Positions 11,644 through 24,551 of a stretch of 64,000 nucleotides of DNA are shown here, one piece after another. Position 1 is the first letter of the stretch. Every line of letters begins with the position of its first letter. This DNA comes from Parasponia andersonii. Its lineage: Eukaryota; Streptophyta; Magnoliopsida; Rosales; Cannabaceae. The stretch spans positions 1,057,376-1,121,375 of the forward strand of contig JXTB01000081.1 in assembly GCA_002914805.1 (NCBI GenBank). The letters run 5' to 3'. The position numbers were made by a program, and so were the translations under genes. Below the pieces are notes generated by a model, which had not been told where the DNA came from, did no database searches, and was given only the letters and a program-made list of their open reading frames with translations.

Positions 11644-14600
11644 TTCTCCCCTCCTTATAGAAATTTCGTCCTGAAATTCAAGTACAAACTGAGAGTACGA
11701 ACACAAATGCAAGTTAATGAAAGCGTAAAAAGACAGTCCTCACTTGGCATCAAAGCCCCGCCAACATATCGTACCACACTATGGTATGGTATAAGGACAC
11801 ATATGGAAAGATCAAAATTATAAGATAGCTCAACAATAAGTACAAGAATCTCAACACTCATAGTTGGCAACGACAACCTCAAGTATGTGAGTGATCAAAA
11901 GATAATGATGATAACCATGACTAGAAACCAAGAATGTAGGACTCTGAACACTGATTGTAAGGCACCAAACTAGAATAACAGTCCAAACATCAGATATAAG
12001 AATACCGTCCCCCTGATCATACCAGATCAAAAATCCTCCTGGGACATACCCATTTGTCTGCAACTAGTTTCTGGTCCTAGACAATCTCCAAGTCAATGAC
12101 TCTAATAAAAGTCTCATTTCAAGCACAGAACACAATAGAATAGAGTTTAAAACGAAGAATAAGGATCCTTGTGTTACACCACACAAGATAAACGAGTTTA
12201 GAGATTGGAGGTGACAAAGAGAGATCAATGGTTCACAACCATTTTCTGTTCTCCAATTAGAGCGAGGAATAACACAAAACACAAACTATTTCTAGTCAAA
12301 TACAAGACTAGAACACCCAAACACGAAATCACCACGCAAAACATTAGTACAAACTTCAATCTCAAATGCAACCATTCAAACATGGGAAGTTTCAAAAGCA
12401 TTTCAAACCTTTTATCTAGTGAAAAGCCTCATTAAAGAAAACCAGAATGAATGCTGACTCAAAGACTCTACAAGTCCTTGATATAAAGAGAACTCCATGG
12501 ACACAATCTAATGTCCTAAAAATATACATATATAACAATTGAAATCGACACTTAACGCCCCAGAAATAAGGTTCTAACAGAATAGGCTGCTTGGTATCAC
12601 TCTCGAGTGACGCCTGTCTCCCATGAAACCTCATTTCAATTTTTTTTTAAACAATTTTGAAAATATTTTTGAAAACATTGAATATAAAAAGTGTTGGGTC
12701 CTAGGAACACTACAGTAGTTCACAATATAGTTTCTCCCTAGCCAGATGTAAACCACACCTGAACTTTGAGTACCCTTTACAATATAAACGTAGAGTCCAA
12801 CGACTCTTAAGATAAAAATTCATAAGTGATCTTAGTCCAATCACCAATATCCATATAACAATAACCATGCTATATCTAATTTAAATCCAATAAGGGAATT
12901 AGATCCAATTCAACATCAACATTTAGTAAAAGTTTTACTCCATGCATATATGATGACAATCTCTAGTAAACACAAGCATCAACCTAAGGTTGAGTGATAC
13001 ACAGTAACCATTTAGTAAAACAAATATGGAATGCATGAAAAAGATACTAGTTTGTCCCACATAACCAACAAAAAGACATTTATCATGTAAACCGTACATA
13101 CTTGATAAAATAATAAATAAGGCCATATTTAAATCACCATGATCGATTTTCTTTATAAAATTAGTAAGAAATTTGGGCCTCAATCCATATCACAACTAAA
13201 TACAATGCAATATTTTTATAGAATTCCAAAATATTCTCTAAACTAATTAAACAAATTTCTTAAAAAAATTTGAAAGTTCACACTTCTCTCCTTTTTTTTT
13301 TTCTTTTAACATACAGAATAAAAAATTGGGTAGTTTAGAAAATATTAAAGTGTGAAACATTACCAAAGAATTTTCTCAAAGTGGGTAAAACAAACACCGA
13401 TTTTTACTTAACCCTTTAAATAAGCATTAAAGGTTTATGAAGGTTTATACTAGGCATAATAAACTAATTAACATATATATGAACTCCATACACTGGAAAA
13501 CTAGAATCAAATCTTTAGGAAGAATATCACATATTCAAATGCACCACTCAAAACTTGTTAAACATAAAGTCAAGTCATATAACTCAATGCCTTTCATTAA
13601 TTTTTGCAAATCAAAATTTCATCCTCCTCCCAAGTTTTCTCAACACTGGGGAGACTAGCCAAAACCAATCATACAATGCCCAAAACCTAACTAAAACCAA
13701 TCCTGCATAACTCCAATGTAATTTTGTTCACACCGTGAGAAATTAAGTTAACATGAGTCATTATACTAAACAATCCAAAAATACTAGGGGACCATGCATT
13801 AACCAATAAGGTAAACCACATCAAAGCAAGCTTAGAAGAAATATGCAATTGGAACCATCGAACACCTAAGGCACAAGTGACAAGCTGCATATAATTTAAA
13901 TCAAAATTCTCAATTCAAACGTTTTCATAATGCAAACAGTCATATAAATTTCCATTCCATAGGCAATATATTCTAGAGAAAATCAGAAGTACAAATCTTC
14001 AAACACACTCGTGAAGCTAATGATTTTTCTTCCAAAATCATCTTCAATCCACACCAAAGATTACCGAGTATTCAAACATGTGAATATCCTTATTCAAAAC
14101 TTTTCTTAAGTAACTTACATTCGTTCGTTTATATCTCAAGTAAACCTATGAGTCAATTTACGAAAACATTCATTTAATCTCAAATCAAGTATTAAGTGGG
14201 GATTAAAAAATACTTAGTAATCTATTAAGTCCAAAATTAGAGAAGGTACTTGAAAAGTTGATTTACGTATATACATTCATGGAAATAAACTACTTTGGTC
14301 TAGAGGTCTTTCAAATCAACAACACCTAATGTAAAATAAAATCTCACTATTATACGAATAAGTTGGTAGTTTCACAAAGCTTAGTCTCAAAGTAGCATAT
14401 TAGTTTAAAAATAATAGCTCTTTTGAAAAAGTGTATTAATTTTACCCAACTAATACCCGAGTTTAAAATGCTCGTAGTCCCTTTTAAAAACAAACATGTC
14501 ACTTTGGTCAAATACAAAGGTCTACGTCATATAAAATGTTAGTTGTCAACTTGAAATTTTCAAAAGTTCCAAAATCAAATTACTCAGTTTTTAAAATCCC

Positions 14601-15279
14601 ACCAAACTCTCAACAAGTCAATAAGTTTCATTCAAAGAACTACAATAATGAAACTTGGTGAAACTAAAGAAATGCAGACACTAAAACATAGGACCAAGTC
14701 ATAAGATATTCAAACTAAATGATCACGAAGATATCAATTCCAAGAAAATTTGTCTCAATCACCTAAACACCAATGCATCATAAGCAGAAATCCCCAAGTA
14801 AAAACAACCACAAACAAATGTTGCAACTAAAAACGATAACCAGAACCTAAGGGACAACATATAGACAATCCATAAGAGAAGTAAAAACACAACAACCAAG
14901 ACACAAGATACCGGATTGCTACCATAGAATCTACGAGGTTCACGTAGCCTACAACCTAAATGGATGGAAGAGTACAAGAACGAACGTCCATTCGAAACGA
15001 AGGACTACGCTAAGAGTGGAAATCAATAGTCTCATGTCAACTCGATACTTCAAAGACTGACAGTCCTGGGAAGTCACCATCCAAAAGAGACCATAATTTC
15101 GCTTTGAAAAAGTTTAAGAGAGGACTTGGAAGGAAGTGGAGCAAAAGTAACTTATCTAGTCAATCCCTAAGTGATGTATGAGGTATTTATCAAAACCATT
15201 TCCAAAACATTTTTAAACACTAAAAACTTACACAAGATCGATCCCAGACGGATCTGAAGCCGTGCTCTGATACTAATTC
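11644..15279 (-). mobile_element. Interior of LARD element, non-coding
   Basis: The polypurine tract (minus strand AAGGAGGGGAGAA, 11644-11656) borders the left LTR. The primer site, read on the minus strand as TAGTATCAGAGC (15264-15275), borders the right LTR and differs by one base from the initiator-tRNA-Met site TGGTATCAGAGC. The 3.6 kb between them has no frame with similarity I recognise; the longest open stretches are under 90 codons and lack retroviral motifs. Confidence 0.85.
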
Positions 15280-16659
15280 TGTCACGACCTAAAATCCCAA
15301 GCCGTGACTTTTTAGTAATTTTGAGTGTGAATTAATATAAATAAAGAATTTTACAAAATTCAGAGAAAACCCAGTACTTAGATATTTTATTTTAGTCCTT
15401 GACTCATTAGAAATTCTATATAAAAGGGAACGGATCCTTAGTTTAATTTATTAAGGGAGATATGCCAATTAAAATTTGATGAAACATAGTTAATTTGTAT
15501 GAAAACTTGATTTGATAAAAACGTTAGTGTTGATTAAAATGAAGTTCGTAAATCTTGAGTCAGAGAGTCCAAAAATTGATTTACAGAATTAATCAAAATT
15601 TTCAAGTACTTAAAACTTTAAAAATATGCTCCCTGGGAACTATAGGGTCCCATGTATATATATACTGAATCCTCAAATAATAGTAAATACATCCTCATGC
15701 ATTCACTTGATAGACTCAAAGAACTTGGCTAAATAGTTAGACATGGAGAAAGAGTGAGATAAAGAAAAGTACCAACCCAAGGAGAAATAAGACCACGAGC
15801 CTAAGCCAAACGACTTGCCTAGCCATCGACACAACTGACTCGAATAAGTGATCACCTGAAAAGGGGGGAAAAAGAGAAGGGGTGAGCTCGAAAGCTCAGT
15901 AAGAAAGCTGTTACCTCAATTAAAACCTTTTTAGTGATGGAAGGTCCCTGCATGGTTAGTTTAATCTAAAATAACTTTGCAAAACCATATGTGCATATAT
16001 TCATAAAATATCCAAAATTGAGAGTCCATAGGCACATACATATACATAGAGGTACAAAAAACATAATATCCCAAAACTAATCAGTCTACAAACACATGAC
16101 ATAAATCCACCCATATCCATGAGTTCACCACCTCTCATCAATGGAAACCAGGGTGTTGGCACTACGTGTGCTATACAGCCTGCCTGACATCTAGCCCATA
16201 ACCGGAGGGGACACCCAACAATGGCAACTTTTAAACCGGACAAAACGGGATCGTGAAATATATACCTTGATGATCCTTGCAACGATACAAATCTAATGAA
16301 CCTAGTTTGGGGTCAAACAGTGGCCGGAATAGTCGCCGGTGACGAAAACTCTGAAATGGCCAAAAACAACATTTTTCTAATGGGGGAGCACGGTGGCTTC
16401 GCGGGACCGGCAGCGAGGGTCATTGGTGGCATGGCAAGGCAGTGCCAGCCGGTTGGCAGGCCGAATGACGTCCGGGGCAGCAGCTACGGCTGGTCATGGT
16501 CTTCGGCCGTTAGTGAGGAAGAGAAAAGAGCAGAGGGTGAGAGGGGAATCGGGTGAGTGAAAGAGAGGGCGAGTGGGTTATATATATATATATATTTAAG
16601 GATTTTTTTTAAAGATAGTCAAATGACCGTTCTACCCCTAAAAAGATTGGGTTTTTACA
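15280..16659 (-). mobile_element. 5' LTR of the LARD element (1,380 bp, internally deleted)
   Basis: Clearly related to the left LTR over its first 925 and last 455 bases; over the first ~235 bases I count about 11 differences. The middle is lost: the sequence passes from GGAGGGGACACC straight into CAACAATGGCAAC near 16213. In the left LTR those two points are about 885 bp apart and share ACACC or CACCC. That is the pattern of a deletion between short repeats after insertion. Confidence 0.85.
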
Positions 16660-16664
16660 TGCAA

Positions 16665-16773
16665 AGAGATAAATATATAAACCTACATGAAAATATGTGT
16701 ATCTATGTAAACAAATAAAGCTTGGTAATCAAGTTTAAGCGTACATGAACATATCTAGAGAAGCATACATGTG

Positions 16774-16815
<42 letters not shown>

Positions 16816-17181
16816 CATGCAAAGGTGTGTATATGAATGAAGAAGTACTGAAGAAGATGAGATACATATATATTCATGAAAATGAGATGAAAGGGGGAAC
16901 AAAAGTTGGCCACGGGTAAACACAAAGGCAAGCTAAGTACATGCAAGTGAAAAAAAACAATATGATATGCACATGTATTGGGCTAAGTAATCACAGCCTT
17001 GAGAGAAAGACATGAGATGACAATGATGATATTGAAGATAGTGGGCCAAAGATGGAAAGAAAACAAAGACATGAAGTTATTGTTGATGTAGCCAAAAGAG
17101 ATGAGAGATAATGGTGGGTTGATGATGATGTTGTTTAGAATTAAAGGAAGGGAAGAAGCTTTTCCCTTTGGGTAAAGATAA

Positions 17182-17225
<44 letters not shown>

Positions 17226-17265
17226 ACCAAGAGAGAATTTGATTGAAAGCAAAATAAAGAGAATT
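16665..17265. repeat. Microsatellite-rich spacer
   Basis: Contains (TA)n at about 16782-16812 and (GA)n at about 17186-17222, in otherwise AT-rich DNA. The Ser/Leu-rich and Tyr/Ile-rich open frames here are by-products of these repeats. No gene is seen. Confidence 0.7.
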
Positions 17266-17699
17266 TGCCTTAGGCTACATAGGGAATGAGGTTTCAAGCT
17301 CTTTCTTGCTAACTTAGCTTGGTGTTGAAGTACTTAGGCAATAAGTACTTATTATTAGAAAAGAATTAGGTGACAAACTCGTATTAGTTAGCTTAGCTTT
17401 GATGGGTCTTTGGAAGAATCTAGAAGTCCCTAGAATCATGAGCACGACTTCAATCTAAAGTTGGCAGCTCGTACATGAAAGGAAGGTTCTCCAAATTACA
17501 TGCGGTCCAGCTTGTACGATATGCAGTTTCAAGCTTGGGTAGAGTCAGTCCAAACAACATGTAGTTTAGGCCATTCTATATGTTGTTTCCATCGGTCCAA
17601 TGTCATTTGTATGTACTATTTGTAGTTTAACTGACCTTAGCTTAAGCTAGTAATCTTTATGCTTACTAAGCATTAATTTATATCTTAAGATTAATCTCA
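17266..17699. repeat. Long direct repeat, left copy (LTR-like)
   Basis: Begins TGCCTTAGGCTACA and ends TTAATCTCA, giving TG...CA termini. It matches 22638-23105 along its length with substitutions and small indels. The shared core includes AGTACTTAGGCAATAAGTACTTA, TGAGCACGACTT and CTTAAGATTAATCTCA. No clear primer site or polypurine tract adjoins either copy, and the flanks AGAAT / AAAAT are only a near match. It is therefore LTR-like but not proven. Confidence 0.6.
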
Positions 17700-18758
17700 A
17701 AAATTGGAAAAACAATCCCTTGAGTTATAATGAATACAATTATTCGCTAGAGCTTAATAAGCTCGGCCATGATTCTTCTTGATTCTAATAACTGAAGAAG
17801 CTCGATAATATTTTCTTCAAATAAGTCTCTTTTGACCCAAGAGAATACCTGGAATGAATAGCAAGCAAGACCAAAAAGTGTAAGGCTCTAGTCAGGATCC
17901 AAATAGTCATGCTAGAATATTTCTATTGGACTACTTAACCCGGACAATGCCTCATTAAAACCTTAATAGAGCAAATCTCAGTAGAAAAAGTCTATAAAAA
18001 GGGGAAAGAGTACGCTGCACGTGAGCCTTACTAGGACGTCTATAGCTGAGTTATTCTTGTGCCTGTGTTGATGCATTATATAGAGTTACAAGCTTTAATA
18101 TCCAACTTCATACAGGTCAAGAAGATTCTTCGAGGTACCTGAATAGGAGACATTAAGGTCATTGTAGCTTTTACAATTGTGTTGAAGCTTTGCTTGAAAT
18201 TTTAAGTAAGTGACTTATAAAAGGAAATAAAACACTTTCTTGAGCCTTGTTATATAAAGAAGCTCGCTTTGATATAAATATAGGATGAAGCAAATATCTA
18301 TGTGCATGAGAAAGGCTCAAGTTTGTATGCAAGAAAAATGAGCACAACAAGCAAGCTTGAGTATAGCAATCAATCACGCCAATATTCAAAATAACCAAGC
18401 ATATAAGCTCTTACAAAAGTCTGTTATCACAAAAAAAATGTTAGCTTGAATTTAAGCATGGGATAACAAAACATATTTGCAGAATATTGTTAAGCATAGA
18501 TAATTTAGTAAGATTATAAGATAAGATACTTACTAAATTAATGATAACTGAACACATGCATGCATGAAATATCAATAATGCATAGTTAAGATAATAGGGC
18601 AAGCATGTATATCATAACGTGTATCTGTGATTAATATAATAATATGCTTCATGCATGCTTAAGAAAGTATAATGTAATATGTATGTATGAAAAGAGGTGT
18701 TGAGATAGAAACCACACACCTATTCTCATCTACAAATAGCTTGGTGACTATAAGAGAT

Positions 18759-18812
<54 letters not shown>

Positions 18813-21800
18813 TTTTAGCTTTGTATAAGAGAGAGCATGAGAAGGAGTAGTAGCCATTTCGGCTACTTGTGATGTGAAACCCGAGAAGCACAAATGCACA
18901 CACATGTATATAATTATACAAGTAGTTAAAAGAATAATGAGCAAAATAGGTGGCAATAGCTGAGGCTTCCAAGGGATTTATCATGATTCTTGTGTAGTCA
19001 TTTCATATAGGAAAGTAGCAAAGCATATCATAATACATGATATATGATGCTAGCAAGGAATATAGGCACAATAATTATCATAGCTCTAGACATATGTAAG
19101 ATATGATATGATATGATGAACTAAGAGAACATGTGAAAAACATATTTTTATGAGCATACTATCATCATGACATATGCATGTACTTTGAAGAATGCTTATC
19201 ATTTGAAGCAAACTCATGGACAGAGCATAATAGCATATGCAAGGATTTTCAAATAATAGTAGGTAGGAATAAGTATACAAGGTAAGGTAAGTAGATGTAA
19301 GTAGGATTTTAACAAAGAATTAAACATGTAAATAGTGTATGTTATGACCATGGGTCTAGTATGAACTAGACATAAAAATGAATAAAAGCTCTCAAGGTCT
19401 CGGCCTATTCAATATTTTGCAAGAAAAATTTTGAAATGAGGTAATTGTATCTCGGGTGCAAATAAAAAATCATGCTCTATGTTTTTTGAAAGATAACAAT
19501 AATGGCACATCTAACATGGCCATGGCCCCACGTGATAATGGGTACATGTAAGACTAATCAAGTCTAAGCAAAAAATTAGCACTAAAGGTTCAACTGTGAA
19601 TGTAAAGATAATGCAAACAATTGAGCAAATAGAAGAATAAGCATGAGAATATGATATAAGGTGCAAATAGCAACACTTCAGAAAGCAAAACTAGGCCAAG
19701 GAGGTCTCGGCCCAAAATTTAAAAGTATGAAGTTTTTGCAAAAGTGCCATAACTAAGGGATATGCATGCATTATGAGACAAATGAATTATAGTAATGTCA
19801 TAAACAAGAGTTACTAATTATTCAAATTTTTACAAAGAAAGTGTTAAAAATGTATTTGGGCCTTACTAATAGTACTGACATGAAAGCGATAAAAATCTAA
19901 ATAAGATAGATTTCATACTTATTGAAGTAATGGTGACCCATTGGGCCTTAGTGCCATAGCCTATATGTTGTGGCCGAGTGAGTGCTCCATGTTGCATCTA
20001 TGCAATGTAAGCAATATTCGAGGGACCATAATTTATAAAGCTAGGGTGCACAGCCTCGAAGTAACAGCGCTTGGCTTAAGATCTCTACTTTTCTGGAATT
20101 ACAAGCATATAGAATATTTTCTTGCAAGATAGAGGTATTAATCCATGAATAGGATAAAAATCTAAGCTGGGAAAGATAAGCAATAGGGATGCTTTGAGAA
20201 TAAGAAAGAAATCCTTAGTATCTTGAGTGAATTTCTGGGGAGAAAATTATTTTTTAAAGAATTTAGTCCCCAATACCTTAGATAATTGCTGGGGAGAGGT
20301 AAACTCAGTCCTCCAGTATTTTACGAAAATATTTGGCAAATTCCTTAGAATTTTAAAAGCATAGAGAAAAAGTAATGCTAAAAACAAACTAGTTACGCTT
20401 GAAAAATATTTTTATAGAAAACTAGTCGTAAAAAGATACTAGTGATAATTTTTAAAAAAAGCTCTTAAATAAGAGGCTTAATTTTCAAAAATCATGAGGT
20501 TTTGAAAAGATGTTCAAGAAAGTGAGGAACATCTAAAAATCAACACAAGTTTTGTGAGAAGATAAACTACATGCAAAGAATCATAAATGTGAGATTTTAA
20601 AGGCATGTCAGAAAATACTTATCGGATTGACATGATAAAGTTGTGACATGTGCATAGAAAACGTATCAAATTATGTAAGAAAAGCTACATGTAAGAAAAA
20701 ACTTGAACATGTAGGAAAATACTTATTATATAGAGACAACAAATTTTAAAATTTACATATATAAAATGTTAAATTATGCAGGAAAGATTATATGAAAAGA
20801 CTCAAAAATGTGAGATTTTTAAAAACATATCGAGAAAATACTTATCAGATTTCCATGATAAGGTTTGGACATCTACAGAGCAGATAAATAAACTAATATA
20901 AGAAAATCTACATGTAAAAAAAAAGCTTAAATATGTAGGAAAATACTTATCGTATAAAGACGACAAGGTTTTAAAATCTGTATAGAAAAAAAGTTACATC
21001 ATGTAGGAGATACTACATGCAAATTCTCAGAAATGTGAGATTTTTAAAAGTATGTGGGAGAAATACTTATCTGATTAACATGATAAGGTTTTGACTTCTG
21101 TATAGTGGATATATAAGTTCGTACAAGAAATTATACGTGTAAGGAAAAGATTGAAAATGTAGGAAAGTAGTTAGTGTATAGAAACAACGAGGTTTTAAAA
21201 GCTACATGAACAAAAGTTTAAATCATGCAGGAAAGACTACATACAAAGGACCAGAAATGTGAGATTTTTAAAAGTATATGGGAGAAATACTTATTAGATT
21301 GACATGATAAGATTTTAATATTTGTTGAGCAGATATATAAGCTTCTATAGGAAAATCTACATGTAAGGAAAAGCTTGAATGTGTAGAAAAATACTTATCA
21401 TGATTCTAATAAGGTTTTGGAAGGCGAAGTAGAGTACAGTTGAGTGTATAGCCACATACTCAAGCAATAAGTATAGCATAGAGTATTGTACCCAGGCATT
21501 ATTAATTGTTACCTTTAGGAGGAGACTAGCTTTGTTGGTATGAGATATACCAATTATTACTACTTGATAGTCAACCAAACAGGGGAGGAGAAAGATCTAC
21601 CTGCGAACCCTGGGATATAAGCTAGCTTTGAAGTGCAGGTGTACTATCCAGGACACTTGCCCACTATTTTAAGTACGATATTGTCATCCTAGGTGAAAAT
21701 GAATGGGCTAGCACGGCCATTTTACTTCAACATATTAGTGATCCTAGAATTAAGATACAGACGACCTTTAGAGTCAAGATATAGGTAATTTTGGATTCAA

Positions 21801-22637
21801 AATATAGAAGATTTTCAACCTTAGTTGGTAGGAGCACACAACTGCTTCTAGGATGACAGACCATGATAGAGGGGGCCCATTCTTGGGGTTATATCTTGTT
21901 ACCTCTATTTCTCATTGCCTTTGATAATACCTCAAAACCTTTTTCTAAGGACTACTCAAGACTTTAATTCTAGAGATACTTTATACTTTTTGCCTTTTTC
22001 AACAATTTTATAGTTAGCTTTCTCTACCTAATTCTCTCCCCTCCCACTTTGAAAACTGATAGCTTCTATCAGTTTATCTCACTAGACTTTTCCAATAGCT
22101 TTTATCCTCACATTCCTAATGCCTTTTGCGATGGCTTTTCCAAGTATCTCTAAATACAAAGTACTCAAAGCAACACCCAAAATTTGTCTCAGAAGGATTT
22201 TAAAAATAGCCAATTTTTGAAAATAGGAGTATACCGATCTCAGTTTTGAAAATAGATAATGGCTTCTTGTTTTGATAGAGTTTTATAAAAATATTTGTCA
22301 AAGAGAAAGATATTTTGACATGTACTTTGAAATATTTCAAAAATAAAACTAAGATTTGGGTATTTGAAAATAGTAGGTTTTAAAGAAAATAAGACTGAAT
22401 AATTTTTCTCTTGAAAAAAAGATAGAACCTATGGGGAAACAAAAATGTTATGCATATATAAGAGAGAACACAAATCATGCAGTATAGAGTGATGGAAGTT
22501 TACTTATGTACATAAGAGTGAAAGTCCCTGGTATAAGAGTATCCATAGTAGTCCTTAATCTATCAAGCATAGTATTTCTTGATAAATTTTAAATTAGTGA
22601 GTGGAGAGAATTTACCAGTGACACCTCATCCCTCTTA
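17700..22637. repeat. 4.9-kb non-coding DNA between the direct repeats
   Basis: No gag, pol or host coding region is recognisable. It holds a segment near 17950-18030 with CCTCATTAAAACCTTAAT and a GGGGAAAGAGTAC motif of a kind common in plant retroelement non-coding regions. It also holds a long (GA)n at about 18755-18810, two blocks containing AGGTCTCGGCC (near 19397 and 19701), and a ~224-bp tandem array at 20560-21410. If the flanking repeats are LTRs, this is the interior of a second non-autonomous element. Confidence 0.5.
20560..21410. repeat. ~224-bp tandem array with dimeric units
   Basis: The marker GTGAGATTTT recurs with GAGATT starting at 20591, 20812, 21037 and 21261, a spacing of 221, 225 and 224 bp. 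Each unit consists of two related halves of about 110 bp. Each half has the block GGAAAATACTTAT followed by AAGGTTTT or a close variant. One half carries GTGAGATTTTTAAAA and CTTATC...GATAAG; the other carries CTACATGTAAG and a segment like ATAGAGACAACAA. About 3.7 units are present, with clear substitutions between them. Confidence 0.85.
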
Positions 22638-23105
22638 TGCCTTAGGCTACAAGGGGAATGAGGTGTCAAACTCTTACTTGCCAGCTTGGATTGGTATAGA
22701 AGTACTTAGGCAATAAGTACTTATAATTAGAAAGGAATTAGGTGTCAAGCCCTTATTAGTTGGCTTTGCTTTGATGTATAAGTACTTAGGTAGCAAGTAC
22801 TTATAGCTACAAGGTCTTTGGAAGCTTTTAGAAGTCTCTAGAACCATGAGCACGACTTAAATCTGAAGCTGGTAACTCATACACGAAGGGAATGTCCTCC
22901 AAACAATATGCAGTTTAGCTTGTAAGCTGTGTAGTTTCTAGCTTTGGTAGTCACACCAAACAACACGCAGTTTAGGCTGTGCTATATGTCATTTTCTTTG
23001 ATCTAATGTCGTTTGTTTGTACTACATGTAGTTTAAGTGAGCTTAGCTTAAGTCGGTAATCTTTGTGCCTAATTAGCACTAATCTATGTCTTAAGATTAA
23101 TCTCA
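22638..23105. repeat. Long direct repeat, right copy (LTR-like)
   Basis: Partner of 17266-17699. It is 34 bp longer because a local duplication of AGTACTTAGG...AAGTACTTATA is present near 22780-22812. It ends ATTAATCTCA at 23105; weak similarity may run on about 20 bases further in both copies, so the outer border is not sharp. Confidence 0.6.
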
Positions 23106-24302
23106 AAATTTGAGAAAACCCTTAAATATTTATATATATTAACTAGATTAATTAATTTAAATATATATATAAGAAGGCTAAGTCACGACCAAGGTTTTTA
23201 TTATATGTATATTAATTTTATTATTTATTTATTCATTGAGTAGTTTAATTAATATCTATGTATAAAGAAACCCAGCAGAAAACTATATAGACGACGTATT
23301 ATTTTCTACTGAAGCTCTATAAAGTAGAGAAAAAAAAAAGAGAGTCTTCTCATTCTTTGTAGGAACTACTCATTCAATCTCATGTATGGAGAATATTGTA
23401 AATACCTGAAATATAAGTTTAAAAATTGTACACAATGCCCACACATTCATTCAATTATGCTTGAGACTTGGATTGGAAGATCGTGATTTAGAAGACAGAA
23501 AACTAGTATCTGTGGATAGGCTTCAAGAGGTATTGAATTCGTTCTAACCTCTTTATATTTTCTCTTTTCTAAAATTAATATTATGTACTCATAGTCAATT
23601 GTCTTAAGAAAATTTTTGAAAGTTTCTAGGCCAATCTTCCATTATAAAATTCGATTTTAAAAACCAACATGGATATGTGATTATCATTACCAAAATGCGG
23701 AAACAATAAAACAAAAAAAAAAAAGAAAACAAATTTGTGAGTTATAGAGAAAAAAAACATTTTGGCACAGAGAAATTGGTTTTTTTTTTATTTTTCTTAG
23801 ACTGTTTAAAGCTAGGATATTATGTTCATGGTTAGGAGGGAGGTATCCACATGTTCTTTTGTTAAACATTCAGATTAGAGATGATAGTTTGATTAGTTTA
23901 GAAATTCTAGGATATCAAGTCTTTTTTCTCTACTGTAGAGGATTGTGCTCAACTGGCCCTACCTAGCTAGGATGGTCAAATGGTTGTCTTACAGGTTCCC
24001 TTTCTTGACCAGAAAGCGAAGGTACCGATCAAGACCAAATACACCTAGACCAATGCTCTGCTAAGGTTTCATGCAACCAATGGCATCTTACCCGTTCTTG
24101 GACAATCGTGATGCCTTTTGTCCATTCTTGAACTTTTTTGGCCAATCTTGGCCTTCCTTGTCCTATCTTGGCCATTCTTGATCTTTAATCTTTTATTATT
24201 AGTGCTCGTTTAGATCATTTTACAATTGTCTTTTTATTTTTAGCTTATGGTTTCAATGATTTTCGTTCAAAATCATCTTTAAATTCTGATCTTGATGATT
24301 CT
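23106..24302. other. AT-rich DNA, no gene recognised
   Basis: AT-rich to about 23250, then mixed sequence. Between 24100 and 24190 short imperfect repeats of CTTGGCCATTCTTG occur four or five times. No coding region or known element can be supported. Confidence 0.5.
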
Positions 24303-24551
24303 TTGGAAATGGATGATGGAAAGAGATTAGATGGGGTTGTGAGGGATGTAGAAATGCATGGTATGGTTGATGGGGATATTAGAAACATAACTACACATGA
24401 AAATAGGTTCTATGCCACTATTGCTCAAAGGGATTTTGTTAGTGTTACTGAACAAGAATCAGATTTTCATGGTGTTATTGGCAATTCTAGGGTTGATGTG
24501 GTTGGAGGTAATATTGAGCGAGCTTCTCTACCATTAAGGAATGATAACTAG
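24303..24551 (+). CDS. Open frame of unknown origin (82 residues)
   Basis: The frame is less AT-rich than its surroundings and has a protein-like composition, rich in Asp, Val and Gly (MEMDDGKRLDGVV at the start, NSRVDVVGGNIERA near the end). It may extend upstream in frame past the first methionine. I do not recognise it. After its stop the same DNA reads on in other frames to about 24900 with Ser/His/Gly-rich stretches, suggesting a decayed longer coding region. It may be the 5' part of the LINE that resumes at 28775, separated by two LTR insertions, but I see no motif that proves this. Confidence 0.25.
   Translation: MEMDDGKRLDGVVRDVEMHGMVDGDIRNITTHENRFYATIAQRDFVSVTEQESDFHGVIGNSRVDVVGGNIERASLPLRNDN

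Larger units (their letters stand above)
9384..16664 (-). mobile_element. Complete non-coding LTR element (LARD type) with TSD
   Basis: The target-site duplication TGCAA is at 9384-9388 and 16660-16664. Between them lies a 7.27-kb element with two LTRs and a 3.6-kb interior without any recognisable gag or pol. Orientation is minus: the primer site sits beside the right LTR and the polypurine tract beside the left one. The segment next to the polypurine tract, read on the minus strand (GGACGAAATTTC ahead of AAGGAGGGGAGAA), resembles the 3' end of chromovirus-type gypsy elements. That suggests it derives from, and was mobilised by, such an element. Large retrotransposon derivatives depend on proteins supplied in trans. 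Confidence 0.9.

Noticed and set aside
18726..18984. Ser/Leu-rich frames such as SLSLSLSL on the minus strand (also 16983-17297)
   Set aside because: By-products of (GA)n microsatellites.
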